This document shows positions 1 to 7,021 of a stretch of 47,417 nt of DNA, one piece after another; position 1 is the stretch's first letter, and the number at the start of each line of letters is the position of its first letter. The position numbers were made by a program, and so were the translations under genes. The notes beneath the pieces were generated by a model that was given only the letters and a program-made list of their open reading frames with translations, was not told where the DNA came from and ran no database searches. Source of the DNA: Paenibacillus phytorum (GTDB lineage Bacteria > Bacillota > Bacilli > Paenibacillales > NBRC-103111); the NCBI RefSeq assembly GCF_013141715.1, contig NZ_WHOA01000014.1, forward strand, positions 1 through 47,417, in the 5' to 3' direction.

Positions 1-60
1 AACGATTTCTCGTTCGTGTTTACTCACTCGTTGTTCAGTTTTCAAAGATCAATTTCTTTC
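1..60 (-). other. 5' leader of an rRNA operon (16S lies left of the window)
   Basis: Read on the minus strand, positions 52-31 give the motif TTGATCTTTGAAAACTGAAC, typical of Bacillus/Paenibacillus pre-rRNA leaders and 16S-23S spacers, where it takes part in RNase III processing stems. With the two minus-strand promoters just upstream and the ygxA-ygzB-perR neighbourhood, this is best read as the start of a leftward rrn operon. No mature 16S sequence is inside the window. Confidence 0.7.
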
Positions 61-96
61 GTATTTCTTCGCCATCCGTTTAGCGGCGACTTTTAT

Positions 97-126
97 AATA
101 TATCACATCTAGGCTACTCAATGCAA
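97..126 (-). promoter_or_regulatory. rrn promoter P2 (downstream)
   Basis: On the minus strand TTGCAT (126-121), an 18-nt spacer and TATATT (102-97), followed by GTCGCCGCTAAACGG. The spacing matches P1 and the start region is nearly the same. Tandem promoters are usual for Firmicute rrn operons. Confidence 0.5.
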
Positions 127-216
127 GCTTTTTTTATTTTTCTTTTTTTCTTACTTCGCTTACATCTTGGTACTGCGTTGGCTTTCGAATGCGAACCGTT
201 TTTAGCGGCGAGAGTT

Positions 217-246
217 AATTTATCATAGAATCGCAATCAAAGTCAA
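217..246 (-). promoter_or_regulatory. rrn promoter P1 (upstream)
   Basis: On the minus strand a -35 box TTGACT (246-241) is followed after 18 nt by TAAATT (222-217). The downstream DNA is CGCCGCTAAAAACGG, which recurs after the second promoter. Assigned by box match and by position upstream of the rRNA leader. Confidence 0.45.
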
Positions 247-261
247 GCAATAAAATAAGAA

Positions 262-291
262 TAAAAAAAGAACCAGAATAATACCTGATTC
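262..291 (-). terminator. Rho-independent terminator after ygxA
   Basis: On the minus strand GAATCAG (291-285) pairs with CTGGTTC (276-270), with one G-U pair, and is followed by a run of T. It separates ygxA from the rrn promoters. Confidence 0.75.
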
Positions 292-309
292 TTCATGGGG
301 TTGGCTCGA

Positions 310-1179
310 TTAAACGCTCGTATATCTTAACTCTATTTCTGAATTCTCTTCATCAATGAGAACGGCCACTTCTTTAATCAATCCTTTTTTGACAAGCTTA
401 TTCAACAGCAAGGGAAGCTCCGTCTTAAGCTCAACTAACTGAGAATGCTGCTGCAGTTCATCTGTGCTTAAAGGTATTTCATTTTCTCTTAGGATTTGAA
501 TAAATGCCTCACAGCAACGCTCCATTTTCGACATGACCGAAAATTCACAAGCGAGTAGAACGAGCTGGACTCTCTGTTTCAACGTTTCTTTACTCATTGT
601 AAGTTCCTCATAGAGCTTATACACGCCAGGATTAATCGCACGGATCTGCCTCCATACGGTGATTTCCGGGTGATAGCCATCTTCGATAATAACAATGCGA
701 GCCCAGTGATGAAGCGCTTCTAGAATATTATTGTAAGCATCGAGCAAATGCTCATCTAAAATGTATTCCTTGCTCTGAAGATATTTACGTAGAAAAAGGG
801 AAAATTCAACAAGTAATTTGTGCTCACGCAAGTCCCCTGGAAACTCGAGTATTCGATGACGCAAGCCTTCTAAATAAGTGTTCTGATCCAGAAGTATCTC
901 CCCTTTTAGCAGCCAGTGAAGGATATTTCGGTTGACGCCATGACGTATCCATTGCTCTATGGAAGATGGATCTATCCATCTTTCTTGTATCCTCGAATCG
1001 TCTCTTATATAATTAGTCGTATGATTGTTCAGGCTCAGGTCGTTCGTTACTATAAGAAGTAGCGTATCAAAACCATCCGTCAGTGAAGGAAGTTGCTTAG
1101 GATTATCTACCGCCATGACACTAATGATCCTCTGGTCATTTCGGAACTTAAGCAAAAACTGCTCTTTATCGATTCCCAT
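310..1179 (-). CDS. ygxA: Nucleotidyltransferase-like protein YgxA
   Basis: A 289-residue soluble protein without signal or membrane segment, resembling the B. subtilis YgxA family, which is annotated as nucleotidyltransferase-like from its fold; its substrate is not established. The N-terminal part (residues 1-115) has alternating strands and helices (ISVMAVDN, TLLLIVTND) as in a minimal nucleotidyltransferase. The rest is helical, and the C-terminus resembles a small winged helix (LLNKLVKKGLIKEVAVLI). I see no intact GS-x-DxD catalytic motif, so activity is doubtful. The start is ATG with AGGAG about 12 nt upstream. The order rrn-ygxA-ygzB-perR matches B. subtilis and supports the name more than the sequence alone. 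Confidence 0.7.
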   Translation of the reverse strand: MGIDKEQFLLKFRNDQRIISVMAVDNPKQLPSLTDGFDTLLLIVTNDLSLNNHTTNYIRDDSRIQERWIDPSSIEQWIRHGVNRNILHWLLKGEILLDQNTYLEGLRHRILEFPGDLREHKLLVEFSLFLRKYLQSKEYILDEHLLDAYNNILEALHHWARIVIIEDGYHPEITVWRQIRAINPGVYKLYEELTMSKETLKQRVQLVLLACEFSVMSKMERCCEAFIQILRENEIPLSTDELQQHSQLVELKTELPLLLNKLVKKGLIKEVAVLIDEENSEIELRYTSV

Positions 1180-1303
1180 GGGTATCCGAAGCTCCTGTCT
1201 CCAAATTGTTTATATCTATTTCTACATCGTAGAAGGAGTTTCCTGCTGATTTCTGTGACAATTCATACAAACATGATAGCAATTGAATGGGGAGGAACAA
1301 CGC

Positions 1304-1708
1304 GTGCGTTTCAGATCAAGTAAAGTAAATGAATTCCGCTTATGGGGTCTCGGCATGACCATGGGTGGAATGCTGCTTATGATTATAGGACTAGCGGGCA
1401 TCGTTTTTGACTGGGGGAAGGCTGGGCGAATCATCGCTGTAGTCTTCATGATCATTGGTATGATAAGTATGATGGTTAGCATGGGTATATACTTCTGGGC
1501 AGGGATGCTTTCCACATCAGCAACTGTCATTGATTGTCCGGAATGCGGAAGAAGAACGAAGATGTTAGGGAAGACGGATCGCTGCATGTTTTGCAAAACG
1601 ATTTTAACAGTTGATCCACAATTCGAACCTACAGCCGAGAACGAAACAGCCGCCACACATACAGTTCAACTCGAATTGGACAGAGCTCACGAACATAAAC
1701 CTCATTGA
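1304..1708 (+). CDS. ygzB: YgzB-like small membrane protein with zinc ribbon (DUF2614)
   Basis: A 134-residue protein of the YgzB/DUF2614 family, function unknown. Two hydrophobic segments (about residues 17-35 and 41-66) are followed by a cytosolic zinc-ribbon-like part with two CxxC pairs (CPEC near 78 and CMFC near 94), likely binding one metal ion. I chose the GTG at 1304 because GGGGAGGA lies at ideal spacing; an in-frame TTG at 1283 sits before that site and would add seven unlikely residues. It is divergent from ygxA and ends at a bidirectional terminator shared with the GH18 gene. Conserved position next to perR in Bacillaceae supports the call. Confidence 0.8.
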   Translation: MRFRSSKVNEFRLWGLGMTMGGMLLMIIGLAGIVFDWGKAGRIIAVVFMIIGMISMMVSMGIYFWAGMLSTSATVIDCPECGRRTKMLGKTDRCMFCKTILTVDPQFEPTAENETAATHTVQLELDRAHEHKPH

Positions 1709-1712
1709 TTGT

Positions 1713-1746
1713 AAAAAAGCCGCAACCCTCTTGGGTTCGGCTTTTT
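1713..1746. terminator. Bidirectional terminator between ygzB and the GH18 gene
   Basis: The stem AAAAAGCCG/CGGCTTTTT, extended by AACCC/GGGTT, has runs of A on one side and T on the other, so it can stop both convergent transcripts. Confidence 0.85.
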
Positions 1747-1752
1747 GTTTTG

Positions 1753-3489
1753 TTATTGCTTAGCTTGTTGTAATGTATCCTGAATGACTTTCCACGTTGC
1801 CGGTTGTTCAAAACCTCTTCTCCATGAGGCCACTCCTGCTAAATCATACTTCTTCACGAGTTCAAGCCTTGCTTTCATCGATGTTTCATCTTCTAACCAA
1901 ATACGTATGAGTTTCTCTCCTTCTTTGTACTCCACATAGTTCTGACCTGTTTCAGCTAAGAAAGTAGGTGTTAGTTTCTTATCTTTAATAATCGTCTGGG
2001 CGGCTTCCATCGTTAAAGTTTTGGAGGTGACAGTCGCTTTACCATTCTTCGTCTCTTCGGTCCACTGACGCGTATAGAATGGCACACCTAGGACAAGCTT
2101 AGATGGTGGCACCTTCTCGCTCCCCAAGAGCTGGGTAACAGAGCGCTCTGCCCACGGCAGCGATGAAACGGAGCCAGATTTGGGGCTAGAAGCCCAGTAT
2201 TCGTCATATGCCATCAACATCATATAGTCAACAACTTCGGCAAGAGCAGGTCTGTCATAAAACATGGACCACATCTCATTCGTTGATTTCGGTGTTACAT
2301 CGATGGAAACGGCAAGACCTTGTTCATGCATAAAAGGTGTCAATTCACGGACGAATTGGACCAAATTTTCTTTATCTTTGAGATGCATATTTTCAAAATC
2401 AATATTGATGCCCTGCAAATTGTATGTTTGTGCAAAGCCGAGCAATTGTTTAATCATTTTCATACGACGATCATAGGAGGACAGAGCTTGAGACGTTCGA
2501 TCGGGTTCAAAGCCGTTGCTAAACAACGCCCAGACTTGATAATTGCGCGTTTGCGCCCATTTCACATAGGAAGCGTCGGCCAAGTTCTTAATGCGCCCCT
2601 CACCGTCAGCCAGAGAGAACCAGGTAGGGCTAACAACATGTAAGCCGGGCATATCGCCAAGCTTAGAAGTGTCGGGATTCTTCGTAATGACGTGTTCCCA
2701 AGTGAGATTTAGTTTACCGTTAAGCGGCTTCCAAGGTACATAAGATGATGCTTGCTCCTGAGCTGGTATAGTTTCTTCATGATCCTCCAAAATATCAGCT
2801 TTACGCACAAAGCCTATAGGACCACTCTGCTGCTGTACGCGATACCAATCTCCCTCAACGGCTAGTATCATAACTTGCTCATTGTTTGCGATCGTGGAGA
2901 CTATCGGTGCTTTTATAGAAGCAAATGTCCGCAGCTCTGCATCTTCGGTACCCACATGCTTCCCCCATTTGACAAGGTCGCCCTTTTTGAATAAAAGAAT
3001 GGCACCTGACTTCTCGGACTCTCTTATTTCAAAAGGATACAGCTGCCGAAGGGGCTCAATGGGCACGTAAATGTCATTCCCTTTCTTTTCAACAGGAAAA
3101 GATAAGGTGATTGGTTTCTCGTTCATTAAAGCTGAAAGCTCCGTAGTCTTTAACCGCAATACTTTATCTTTCGTTGTGATAATAACGGAATCACTGCTTT
3201 TTTCATATATAATCGATGGGTCCATCCACTCCTGTATAAGCTCCAAAGGAAGCTTCAGTCCCTCTTTTTCCCCAATCGCGCTTGTCTTATAGTAATTACC
3301 TTGATAAAAAACCGGCTTGCTTAACTCGTTATATTCTAGCTCTACCTTCGTCCGGTTCGGCGCTAACTGATGCCATAAGAAAGTAGCTGCTCCCGCGGCA
3401 AACATTCCAATACAAAGGCCAAATAATAAGAGAATTCTTTTCGTAGATCTTCTGCGTTTCGGTTGCAGATCTGTAGGTGATGAATGCAA
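1753..3489 (-). CDS. Membrane-anchored glycoside hydrolase family 18 protein with SH3 domain
   Basis: 578 residues. A basic N-terminus (KRRRSTKR) precedes one membrane helix (about 20-40), then a stalk-like region (45-165) resembling copper-amine-oxidase N-terminal repeats, a bacterial SH3 domain (about 175-235, VEGDWYRVQQQSGPIGFVR) and a GH18 barrel (about 255-575). The catalytic strand carries GINIDFENM, with the D-x-E pair of GH18; later barrel motifs MMLMAYDEYW and GVPFYTRQW are present. The family includes cortex- and peptidoglycan-active enzymes used by spore formers, so a cell-wall or spore-envelope N-acetylglucosaminidase is likely. The first half of the DxxDxDxE signature is relaxed (QGINIDFE). 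The start is TTG with AAGGAAGTG at good spacing. It lies downstream of perR, behind a terminator. Confidence 0.8.
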   Translation of the reverse strand: MHSSPTDLQPKRRRSTKRILLLFGLCIGMFAAGAATFLWHQLAPNRTKVELEYNELSKPVFYQGNYYKTSAIGEKEGLKLPLELIQEWMDPSIIYEKSSDSVIITTKDKVLRLKTTELSALMNEKPITLSFPVEKKGNDIYVPIEPLRQLYPFEIRESEKSGAILLFKKGDLVKWGKHVGTEDAELRTFASIKAPIVSTIANNEQVMILAVEGDWYRVQQQSGPIGFVRKADILEDHEETIPAQEQASSYVPWKPLNGKLNLTWEHVITKNPDTSKLGDMPGLHVVSPTWFSLADGEGRIKNLADASYVKWAQTRNYQVWALFSNGFEPDRTSQALSSYDRRMKMIKQLLGFAQTYNLQGINIDFENMHLKDKENLVQFVRELTPFMHEQGLAVSIDVTPKSTNEMWSMFYDRPALAEVVDYMMLMAYDEYWASSPKSGSVSSLPWAERSVTQLLGSEKVPPSKLVLGVPFYTRQWTEETKNGKATVTSKTLTMEAAQTIIKDKKLTPTFLAETGQNYVEYKEGEKLIRIWLEDETSMKARLELVKKYDLAGVASWRRGFEQPATWKVIQDTLQQAKQ

Positions 3490-3520
3490 GGGTTCACTTC
3501 CTTTATGTGATATATAAAAA

Positions 3521-3569
3521 GAAAAAACGTGTTCTTACCTCTCTACATCCGAAAGGAAGGATCACGTTT
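3521..3569 (-). terminator. Probable terminator after perR
   Basis: On the minus strand AAACGTG (3569-3563) pairs with CACGTTT (3531-3525) around a long loop that holds a further short CCT/AGG pairing, followed by a T-rich tract. Confidence 0.55.
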
Positions 3570-3612
3570 CATTATACATCATAGGTACAGATAATGAGGA
3601 ATTTTGCTTAAG

Positions 3613-4047
3613 TTAATGCTTGGTAATCCCTGTACAATCCGGGCAAACGCCATAAACCTCTAGTCGATAACCGCCAACTCGGAAGCCTGTTTGCTCAGCA
3701 GCGGTAGTCTCTATATCCGAAAGTGGCGGATACTCAAAATCCGAAATCTTCCCACACATATCGCAAACAGCATGATAATGGTCCGTCATATCCGCATCAA
3801 AGCGACTCGAGCTGTCTCCATAAGTCAGTTCCCGAACGAGTCCCGATTCAATAAATACTTTAAGATTATTGTAAACAGTCGCAACGCTCATGTTAGGAAA
3901 TTTCGATTCAAGAGACTTGTAAATGTCATCTGCTGTCGGATGAGTCATGGAGTCCAGCAAAAAGGATAGAATAGCATGCCGCTGCGGCGTCATCCGAACA
4001 CCTGTTGTTTTCAACTTAGCTAAAGCCTGTTCTAATTGTGCTGCCAT
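3613..4047 (-). CDS. perR: Peroxide-responsive Fur-family repressor PerR
   Basis: 144 residues, the normal length. An N-terminal winged helix (TPQRHAILSFL, ATVYNNLKVF) is followed by a dimerisation and metal domain. The regulatory site residues of PerR are present: a His in HPTADD, Asp in SSRFDAD, HYH, and Asp in KISDFEYP, where Fur has Glu. The structural zinc site is CDMC plus CPDC. PerR senses H2O2 by iron-catalysed oxidation of these histidines and derepresses peroxide defence and iron-storage genes. The start is ATG 4047, five nt after AGGTGGTGA; two upstream in-frame GTG codons fall inside that Shine-Dalgarno. Position after ygxA-ygzB matches B. subtilis. Confidence 0.93.
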   Translation of the reverse strand: MAAQLEQALAKLKTTGVRMTPQRHAILSFLLDSMTHPTADDIYKSLESKFPNMSVATVYNNLKVFIESGLVRELTYGDSSSRFDADMTDHYHAVCDMCGKISDFEYPPLSDIETTAAEQTGFRVGGYRLEVYGVCPDCTGITKH

Positions 4048-4089
4048 GGTACTCACCACCTGATGTTAGTCATTAAAACCTTACATTAT

Positions 4090-4119
4090 ATTGTACGTGT
4101 GTTAATTGACTTTTGTCAA
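4090..4119 (-). promoter_or_regulatory. perR promoter with possible autoregulatory palindrome
   Basis: On the minus strand TTGACA (4119-4114), 18 nt, then TACAAT (4095-4090). The -35 lies in a perfect inverted repeat ATTGAC-N4-GTCAAT (4105-4120), and the -10 overlaps TACATTATATTGTA (4082-4095), whose ends TACA/TGTA resemble a weak Per box. The match to TTATAATNATTATAA is partial, so PerR binding is a guess. Confidence 0.5.
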
Positions 4120-4147
4120 TGATGGTTGCGCATATAGCACCATATGA

Positions 4148-4726
4148 CTATTTATTTTTACGGGAATCTAGTACATACATAGCCAAACCAGCAAGGACGA
4201 GGATAACCGATCCAAAATACGAGCCCATGAGATCAAAGAGCCCTGTGAACCAACGAGGTTTGTTGCTGAGAAGAAAAAACAATACACCAGCCGCAATAAG
4301 AATAACACCTAAGTTTGTGCCTTTGATTAGTTTCTGTAAAGGATCTTCATTGTTATAGAGTTCAGCTGCAAATTCCCCAAGCTCATTGCGCCGATTCACA
4401 TTGTCTGTGGTTTGAAGCGCATCGAATAGATTATAGAAGTAAATGACCGGAATGAACAATGCAAAAAGCGTTACCATAGGTACACTTGTGTCGGACCGAG
4501 TAGTGATAGATGTGATAATAAAAATATCGAGAATGAGAAGCATCATAATAAATAGACCACGCTGCATAAGGCCTAAGTAAAAGTGTCCAGTTCCCGGGAC
4601 AATGAACGATAGAATGCCTGCGACCCATTTGCGCTTCTTAGGAGCTTGATAATAAGGAGCATAGTGTTGAAAAGATGGATTGGGCGAATACTCCGGAATG
4701 TGCGGATTGTCTTTGGGTAGATTCAC
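4148..4726 (-). CDS. Multi-pass membrane protein, TM2-like N-terminus
   Basis: 192 residues. A Pro/Tyr-rich cytosolic N-terminus (1-30) precedes about five hydrophobic segments (roughly 33-55, 58-76, 82-98, 137-153, 164-184). The first pair, with PGTGHFYLGLMQRGL between, resembles TM2-domain proteins, whose function is unclear. The start is GTG with GGAGG seven nt upstream. It is the third gene of a run that begins with an ECF sigma factor (21 nt after the second gene), so it may belong to that envelope-stress circuit. I do not recognise a specific function. Confidence 0.65.
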   Translation of the reverse strand: MNLPKDNPHIPEYSPNPSFQHYAPYYQAPKKRKWVAGILSFIVPGTGHFYLGLMQRGLFIMMLLILDIFIITSITTRSDTSVPMVTLFALFIPVIYFYNLFDALQTTDNVNRRNELGEFAAELYNNEDPLQKLIKGTNLGVILIAAGVLFFLLSNKPRWFTGLFDLMGSYFGSVILVLAGLAMYVLDSRKNK

Positions 4727-4746
4727 TTAAATACCTCCTATATGAT

Positions 4747-5055
4747 TTACAAAATTCGGGATAAATGTTGGATATAAGTTGTTATCTGAGCAATCCCCGT
4801 ATCTATATTCATAATTTTGTTGATAATCCCTGATTGCATGAGGAGTACCGTCGCGGCTATTGCAACAAAACTGTTCACCCATTGTTTTCTTTTGCCAACT
4901 TGATGATTAATTGGATTCTCAGGAATTTCTGCAGATTGTACCCTGCGCATCACACGCTCCGTCAACATTGGGCTTGGTTCGCTAAGCGGCATCTCGTCCA
5001 GCAATTTATTTAGGTATTGCGTGAGCCGCGTGTCTTCCTGATGTTTGGGAATCAT
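4747..5055 (-). CDS. Single-pass membrane protein, candidate anti-sigma factor
   Basis: 102 residues from ATG 5055, six nt after GGAGGTGA; an ATG two codons earlier lies inside that site. Residues 1-60 are hydrophilic and probably cytosolic (DTRLTQYLNKLLDEMP). One membrane helix follows at about 63-82 (WVNSFVAIAATVLLMQSGII), with a short outer tail. Size, topology and 50-nt overlap with the upstream ECF sigma gene fit a membrane anti-sigma factor. It lacks the HxxxCxxC zinc anti-sigma motif, so it would be an atypical one. Function is inferred from context. Confidence 0.6.
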   Translation of the reverse strand: MIPKHQEDTRLTQYLNKLLDEMPLSEPSPMLTERVMRRVQSAEIPENPINHQVGKRKQWVNSFVAIAATVLLMQSGIINKIMNIDTGIAQITTYIQHLSRIL

Positions 5056-5608
5056 GTGCATTCACCTCCAACCATTTTTCTTTTAGCATCGCTTTTCCCC
5101 GATAGAGTCTAGTTTCCAACGTTTTCATGGGCAGCCCGGTCACCTCAGACATTTCTTGGTACGAGAGCTGCTTATAATGAAACAAATACATAATTAATCT
5201 ATACTTGTCTGGCAGTTCGGAAAGCAGAGCCTGCATACGCTCCTGCTCATCCCTGAGCATAGCCATTTCCTCGGGCTGCTCACGGGCATCCGTAAACCAG
5301 CCCTTCATTTTATCGAGAAGCGCTTCATAGGGCTTACGTTTCTGCGAACGCCGAAAGTCAGTCACGAGATTCGTCGTCATGCGATAAAGCCAAGTTGTAA
5401 ACTTCGCATCGCCGCGAAAATGGGCTAATGAACGAAACAGCTTAACGAACACTTCTTGGGTTAAGTCTTCAGCAGTTTCCTTATGCGGGACCATGCGGTA
5501 TACCAAGGTATAGATGTAACTCTTATGCCGTTCTACCAATACACGGTAAGCATCGGAGTGACCTTGACGGACCTGGTCGATCAGCTGCTCATCCGTCATT
5601 TTGTCCAT
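5006..5608 (-). CDS. RNA polymerase ECF-type sigma factor
   Basis: 200 residues with the two-domain ECF layout: region 2 (about 25-95, with DLTQEVFVKLFRSL and FTTWLYRMTTNLVTDFRR for core binding and -10 recognition), a linker (95-125), and region 4 (about 130-180, LPDKYRLIMYLFHYKQLSYQ then a helix-turn-helix). It lacks the long extra domains of SigI or ECF41 types. It heads an operon with a one-helix membrane protein and a multi-pass protein, suggesting envelope signalling. The ATG at 5608 is preceded by a run of nine G that serves as the ribosome binding site. The subgroup (SigW-like or other) cannot be fixed by eye. Confidence 0.88.
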   Translation of the reverse strand: MDKMTDEQLIDQVRQGHSDAYRVLVERHKSYIYTLVYRMVPHKETAEDLTQEVFVKLFRSLAHFRGDAKFTTWLYRMTTNLVTDFRRSQKRKPYEALLDKMKGWFTDAREQPEEMAMLRDEQERMQALLSELPDKYRLIMYLFHYKQLSYQEMSEVTGLPMKTLETRLYRGKAMLKEKWLEVNAHDSQTSGRHAAHAIPK

Positions 5609-5671
5609 GCCTGACTCCCCCCCCCTTTCTGTTCGTCCAAAAGCTTAGACGCTTCCCATGGGCTGACCCCT

Positions 5672-6379
5672 TCAATTTTTACTTTTTTCGAGGGTAACGC
5701 CGGTAACACCTTGCATTTGATTGATTTCTTCAAGAACCGTCCCAATAATGGACGGCTTAGGAATGGTGACGTGGAATGTAATTTGAACATGATTCGGTTT
5801 ACTGTCGCTCTCTTGTTCTTCCATTGAGATCTTACGGATGTCAACTTTCTGTTTACCAAGTAGGGTCGTAATAAGTCCAAGTGTCCCCGGTTGATCACTC
5901 GCCAGTATTTTGAGAATACGAATTTTCTTGCCGTTAAAATATTTATGCTCCACTTTGTTCAAAATCCATAAGGAGATGAGCACCATGAAACATGCTAGAA
6001 CAGCTGGATAATAGAAGCCAGCCCCAATGGCAAGGCCGATACCCGCAACTACCCAAAGTGAAGCCGCTGTCGTAAGCCCCGTAATGGATCTCCCGTTAAA
6101 GATAATCGTTCCAGCACCTAAGAATCCGATACCGCTAATAACTTGTGCAGCTAAGCGCGAAGGATCAATACGGACATTCACTTCGTTCACAAAGGCACTA
6201 AACCCATACATGGAAAGCAACATAACAAGGGCAGAGCCCACACAAACTAAAATATGCGTACGAAGGCCAGCTGCATGACTGCTGACCTCCCTCTCAAACC
6301 CGATTAATCCACCTAGAAAAAGTGCCAGAACTAACCGTATCGTAATATGGAGTTGATCAATAACCCAAGGATTGCTCAT
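5672..6379 (-). CDS. MgtC/SapB family membrane protein
   Basis: 235 residues from ATG 6379 (SNPWVIDQ); an upstream ATG would add 15 residues without a good ribosome site. The MgtC signature is clear: LALFLGGLIGFEREV, AAGLRTHILVCVGSALVML, then SRLAAQVISGIGFLGAGTI and GLTTAASLW, four to five helices in residues 1-135. The C-terminal 90 residues form an ACT-like cytosolic domain (LKILASDQPGTLGLITTLL). MgtC proteins in pathogens aid growth in low magnesium and modulate F-type ATPase or phosphate/K+ uptake; in soil Firmicutes the role is unclear. It lies upstream of the sigma gene on the same strand, with about 60 nt between. Confidence 0.88.
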   Translation of the reverse strand: MSNPWVIDQLHITIRLVLALFLGGLIGFEREVSSHAAGLRTHILVCVGSALVMLLSMYGFSAFVNEVNVRIDPSRLAAQVISGIGFLGAGTIIFNGRSITGLTTAASLWVVAGIGLAIGAGFYYPAVLACFMVLISLWILNKVEHKYFNGKKIRILKILASDQPGTLGLITTLLGKQKVDIRKISMEEQESDSKPNHVQITFHVTIPKPSIIGTVLEEINQMQGVTGVTLEKSKN

Positions 6380-6454
6380 CGTGTAACCGCTCCCTTTTTT
6401 CATACTGATAGTGCCTTGTTTCACACATGATAGCGAGAACCACTGAACATATAT

Positions 6455-6937
6455 TTAGGAGATGATGGCTGGTCGTTCGAAAGTGGTTAAGCTTATTCCC
6501 GGAGGAACTGTGAATACTCGACGTACGGCGAAACCGAAACTCTCGTATAACTGAATAGCAGGGAAATTCTCTGTTCCGGTGGATACAATGAAGCGTGTCG
6601 CTCCATTTAACTGTTGATCCAATAGTATATGTTGTAAAAGTGACCTAGCAATCCCACGGCGAAAAAAATTCGGATGCACCATCATGCGGCAGATCGTGAC
6701 CATGCAGCCTTCTCGGGAGTAGGAGATGGCCCCAGCAAGTGTGGGCTCATCATTCTCATGAACGTAAAAGCCATAAAATGTTTCCTCCGCTTCGCGTATA
6801 GAGTGGATCCCATCCTTCAGAGGCGGGATGTCATCGAAGCCAATAAGATCAGCTTCCACGCGATAGGAAGCGATCTGTAGAGATAACAGGACTAAGATAT
6901 CCTCGTTGGTTTCCAATAGAAGTTGTTGAATGGACAT
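6455..6937 (-). CDS. GNAT family N-acetyltransferase
   Basis: 160 residues, the usual size of a single GNAT domain. The acetyl-CoA loop motif is seen as MMVHPNFFRRGIARSLLQHIL (about 86-106; R/Q-x-x-G-x-A type). The C-terminal motif NFPAIQLYESFGFAVRR (about 124-140) is the usual end strand and helix. The acceptor substrate cannot be told. ATG start with GGGGAGGA. It lies between mgtC and the gatCAB terminator and appears to be its own unit. Confidence 0.85.
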   Translation of the reverse strand: MSIQQLLLETNEDILVLLSLQIASYRVEADLIGFDDIPPLKDGIHSIREAEETFYGFYVHENDEPTLAGAISYSREGCMVTICRMMVHPNFFRRGIARSLLQHILLDQQLNGATRFIVSTGTENFPAIQLYESFGFAVRRVFTVPPGISLTTFERPAIIS

Positions 6938-6974
6938 GAAGAGTCCTCCCCTCAGTGAGCTACGCCAATCAATT

Positions 6975-7012
6975 GAAAAAAAGTGGTGTCCATAAACATC
7001 GGATCACCACTT
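6975..7012 (-). terminator. Terminator of the gatCAB operon
   Basis: On the minus strand AAGTGGTG (7012-7005) pairs perfectly with CACCACTT (6988-6981), followed by T7. It lies just beyond the gatB stop. Confidence 0.85.
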
Positions 7013-7021
7013 CAACTTTAA

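Noticed and set aside
16..228. Plus-strand 70-codon hydrophobic reading frame
   Set aside because: It is antisense to the rRNA leader and promoters, lacks a ribosome site and is explained by T-rich DNA.
1222..1656. Minus-strand 144-codon frame opposite ygzB
   Set aside because: Antisense to a conserved membrane gene with a clear ribosome site; the composition (Met/Ile/Pro-rich) is that of a shadow.
4082..4095. Firm PerR box upstream of perR
   Set aside because: TACATTATATTGTA is symmetric but does not fit the 15-bp Per box well enough; kept only as a possibility in the promoter entry.
5596..5898. Minus-strand 100-codon frame overlapping mgtC
   Set aside because: Out of frame within the conserved ACT-like part of mgtC, with no family features.
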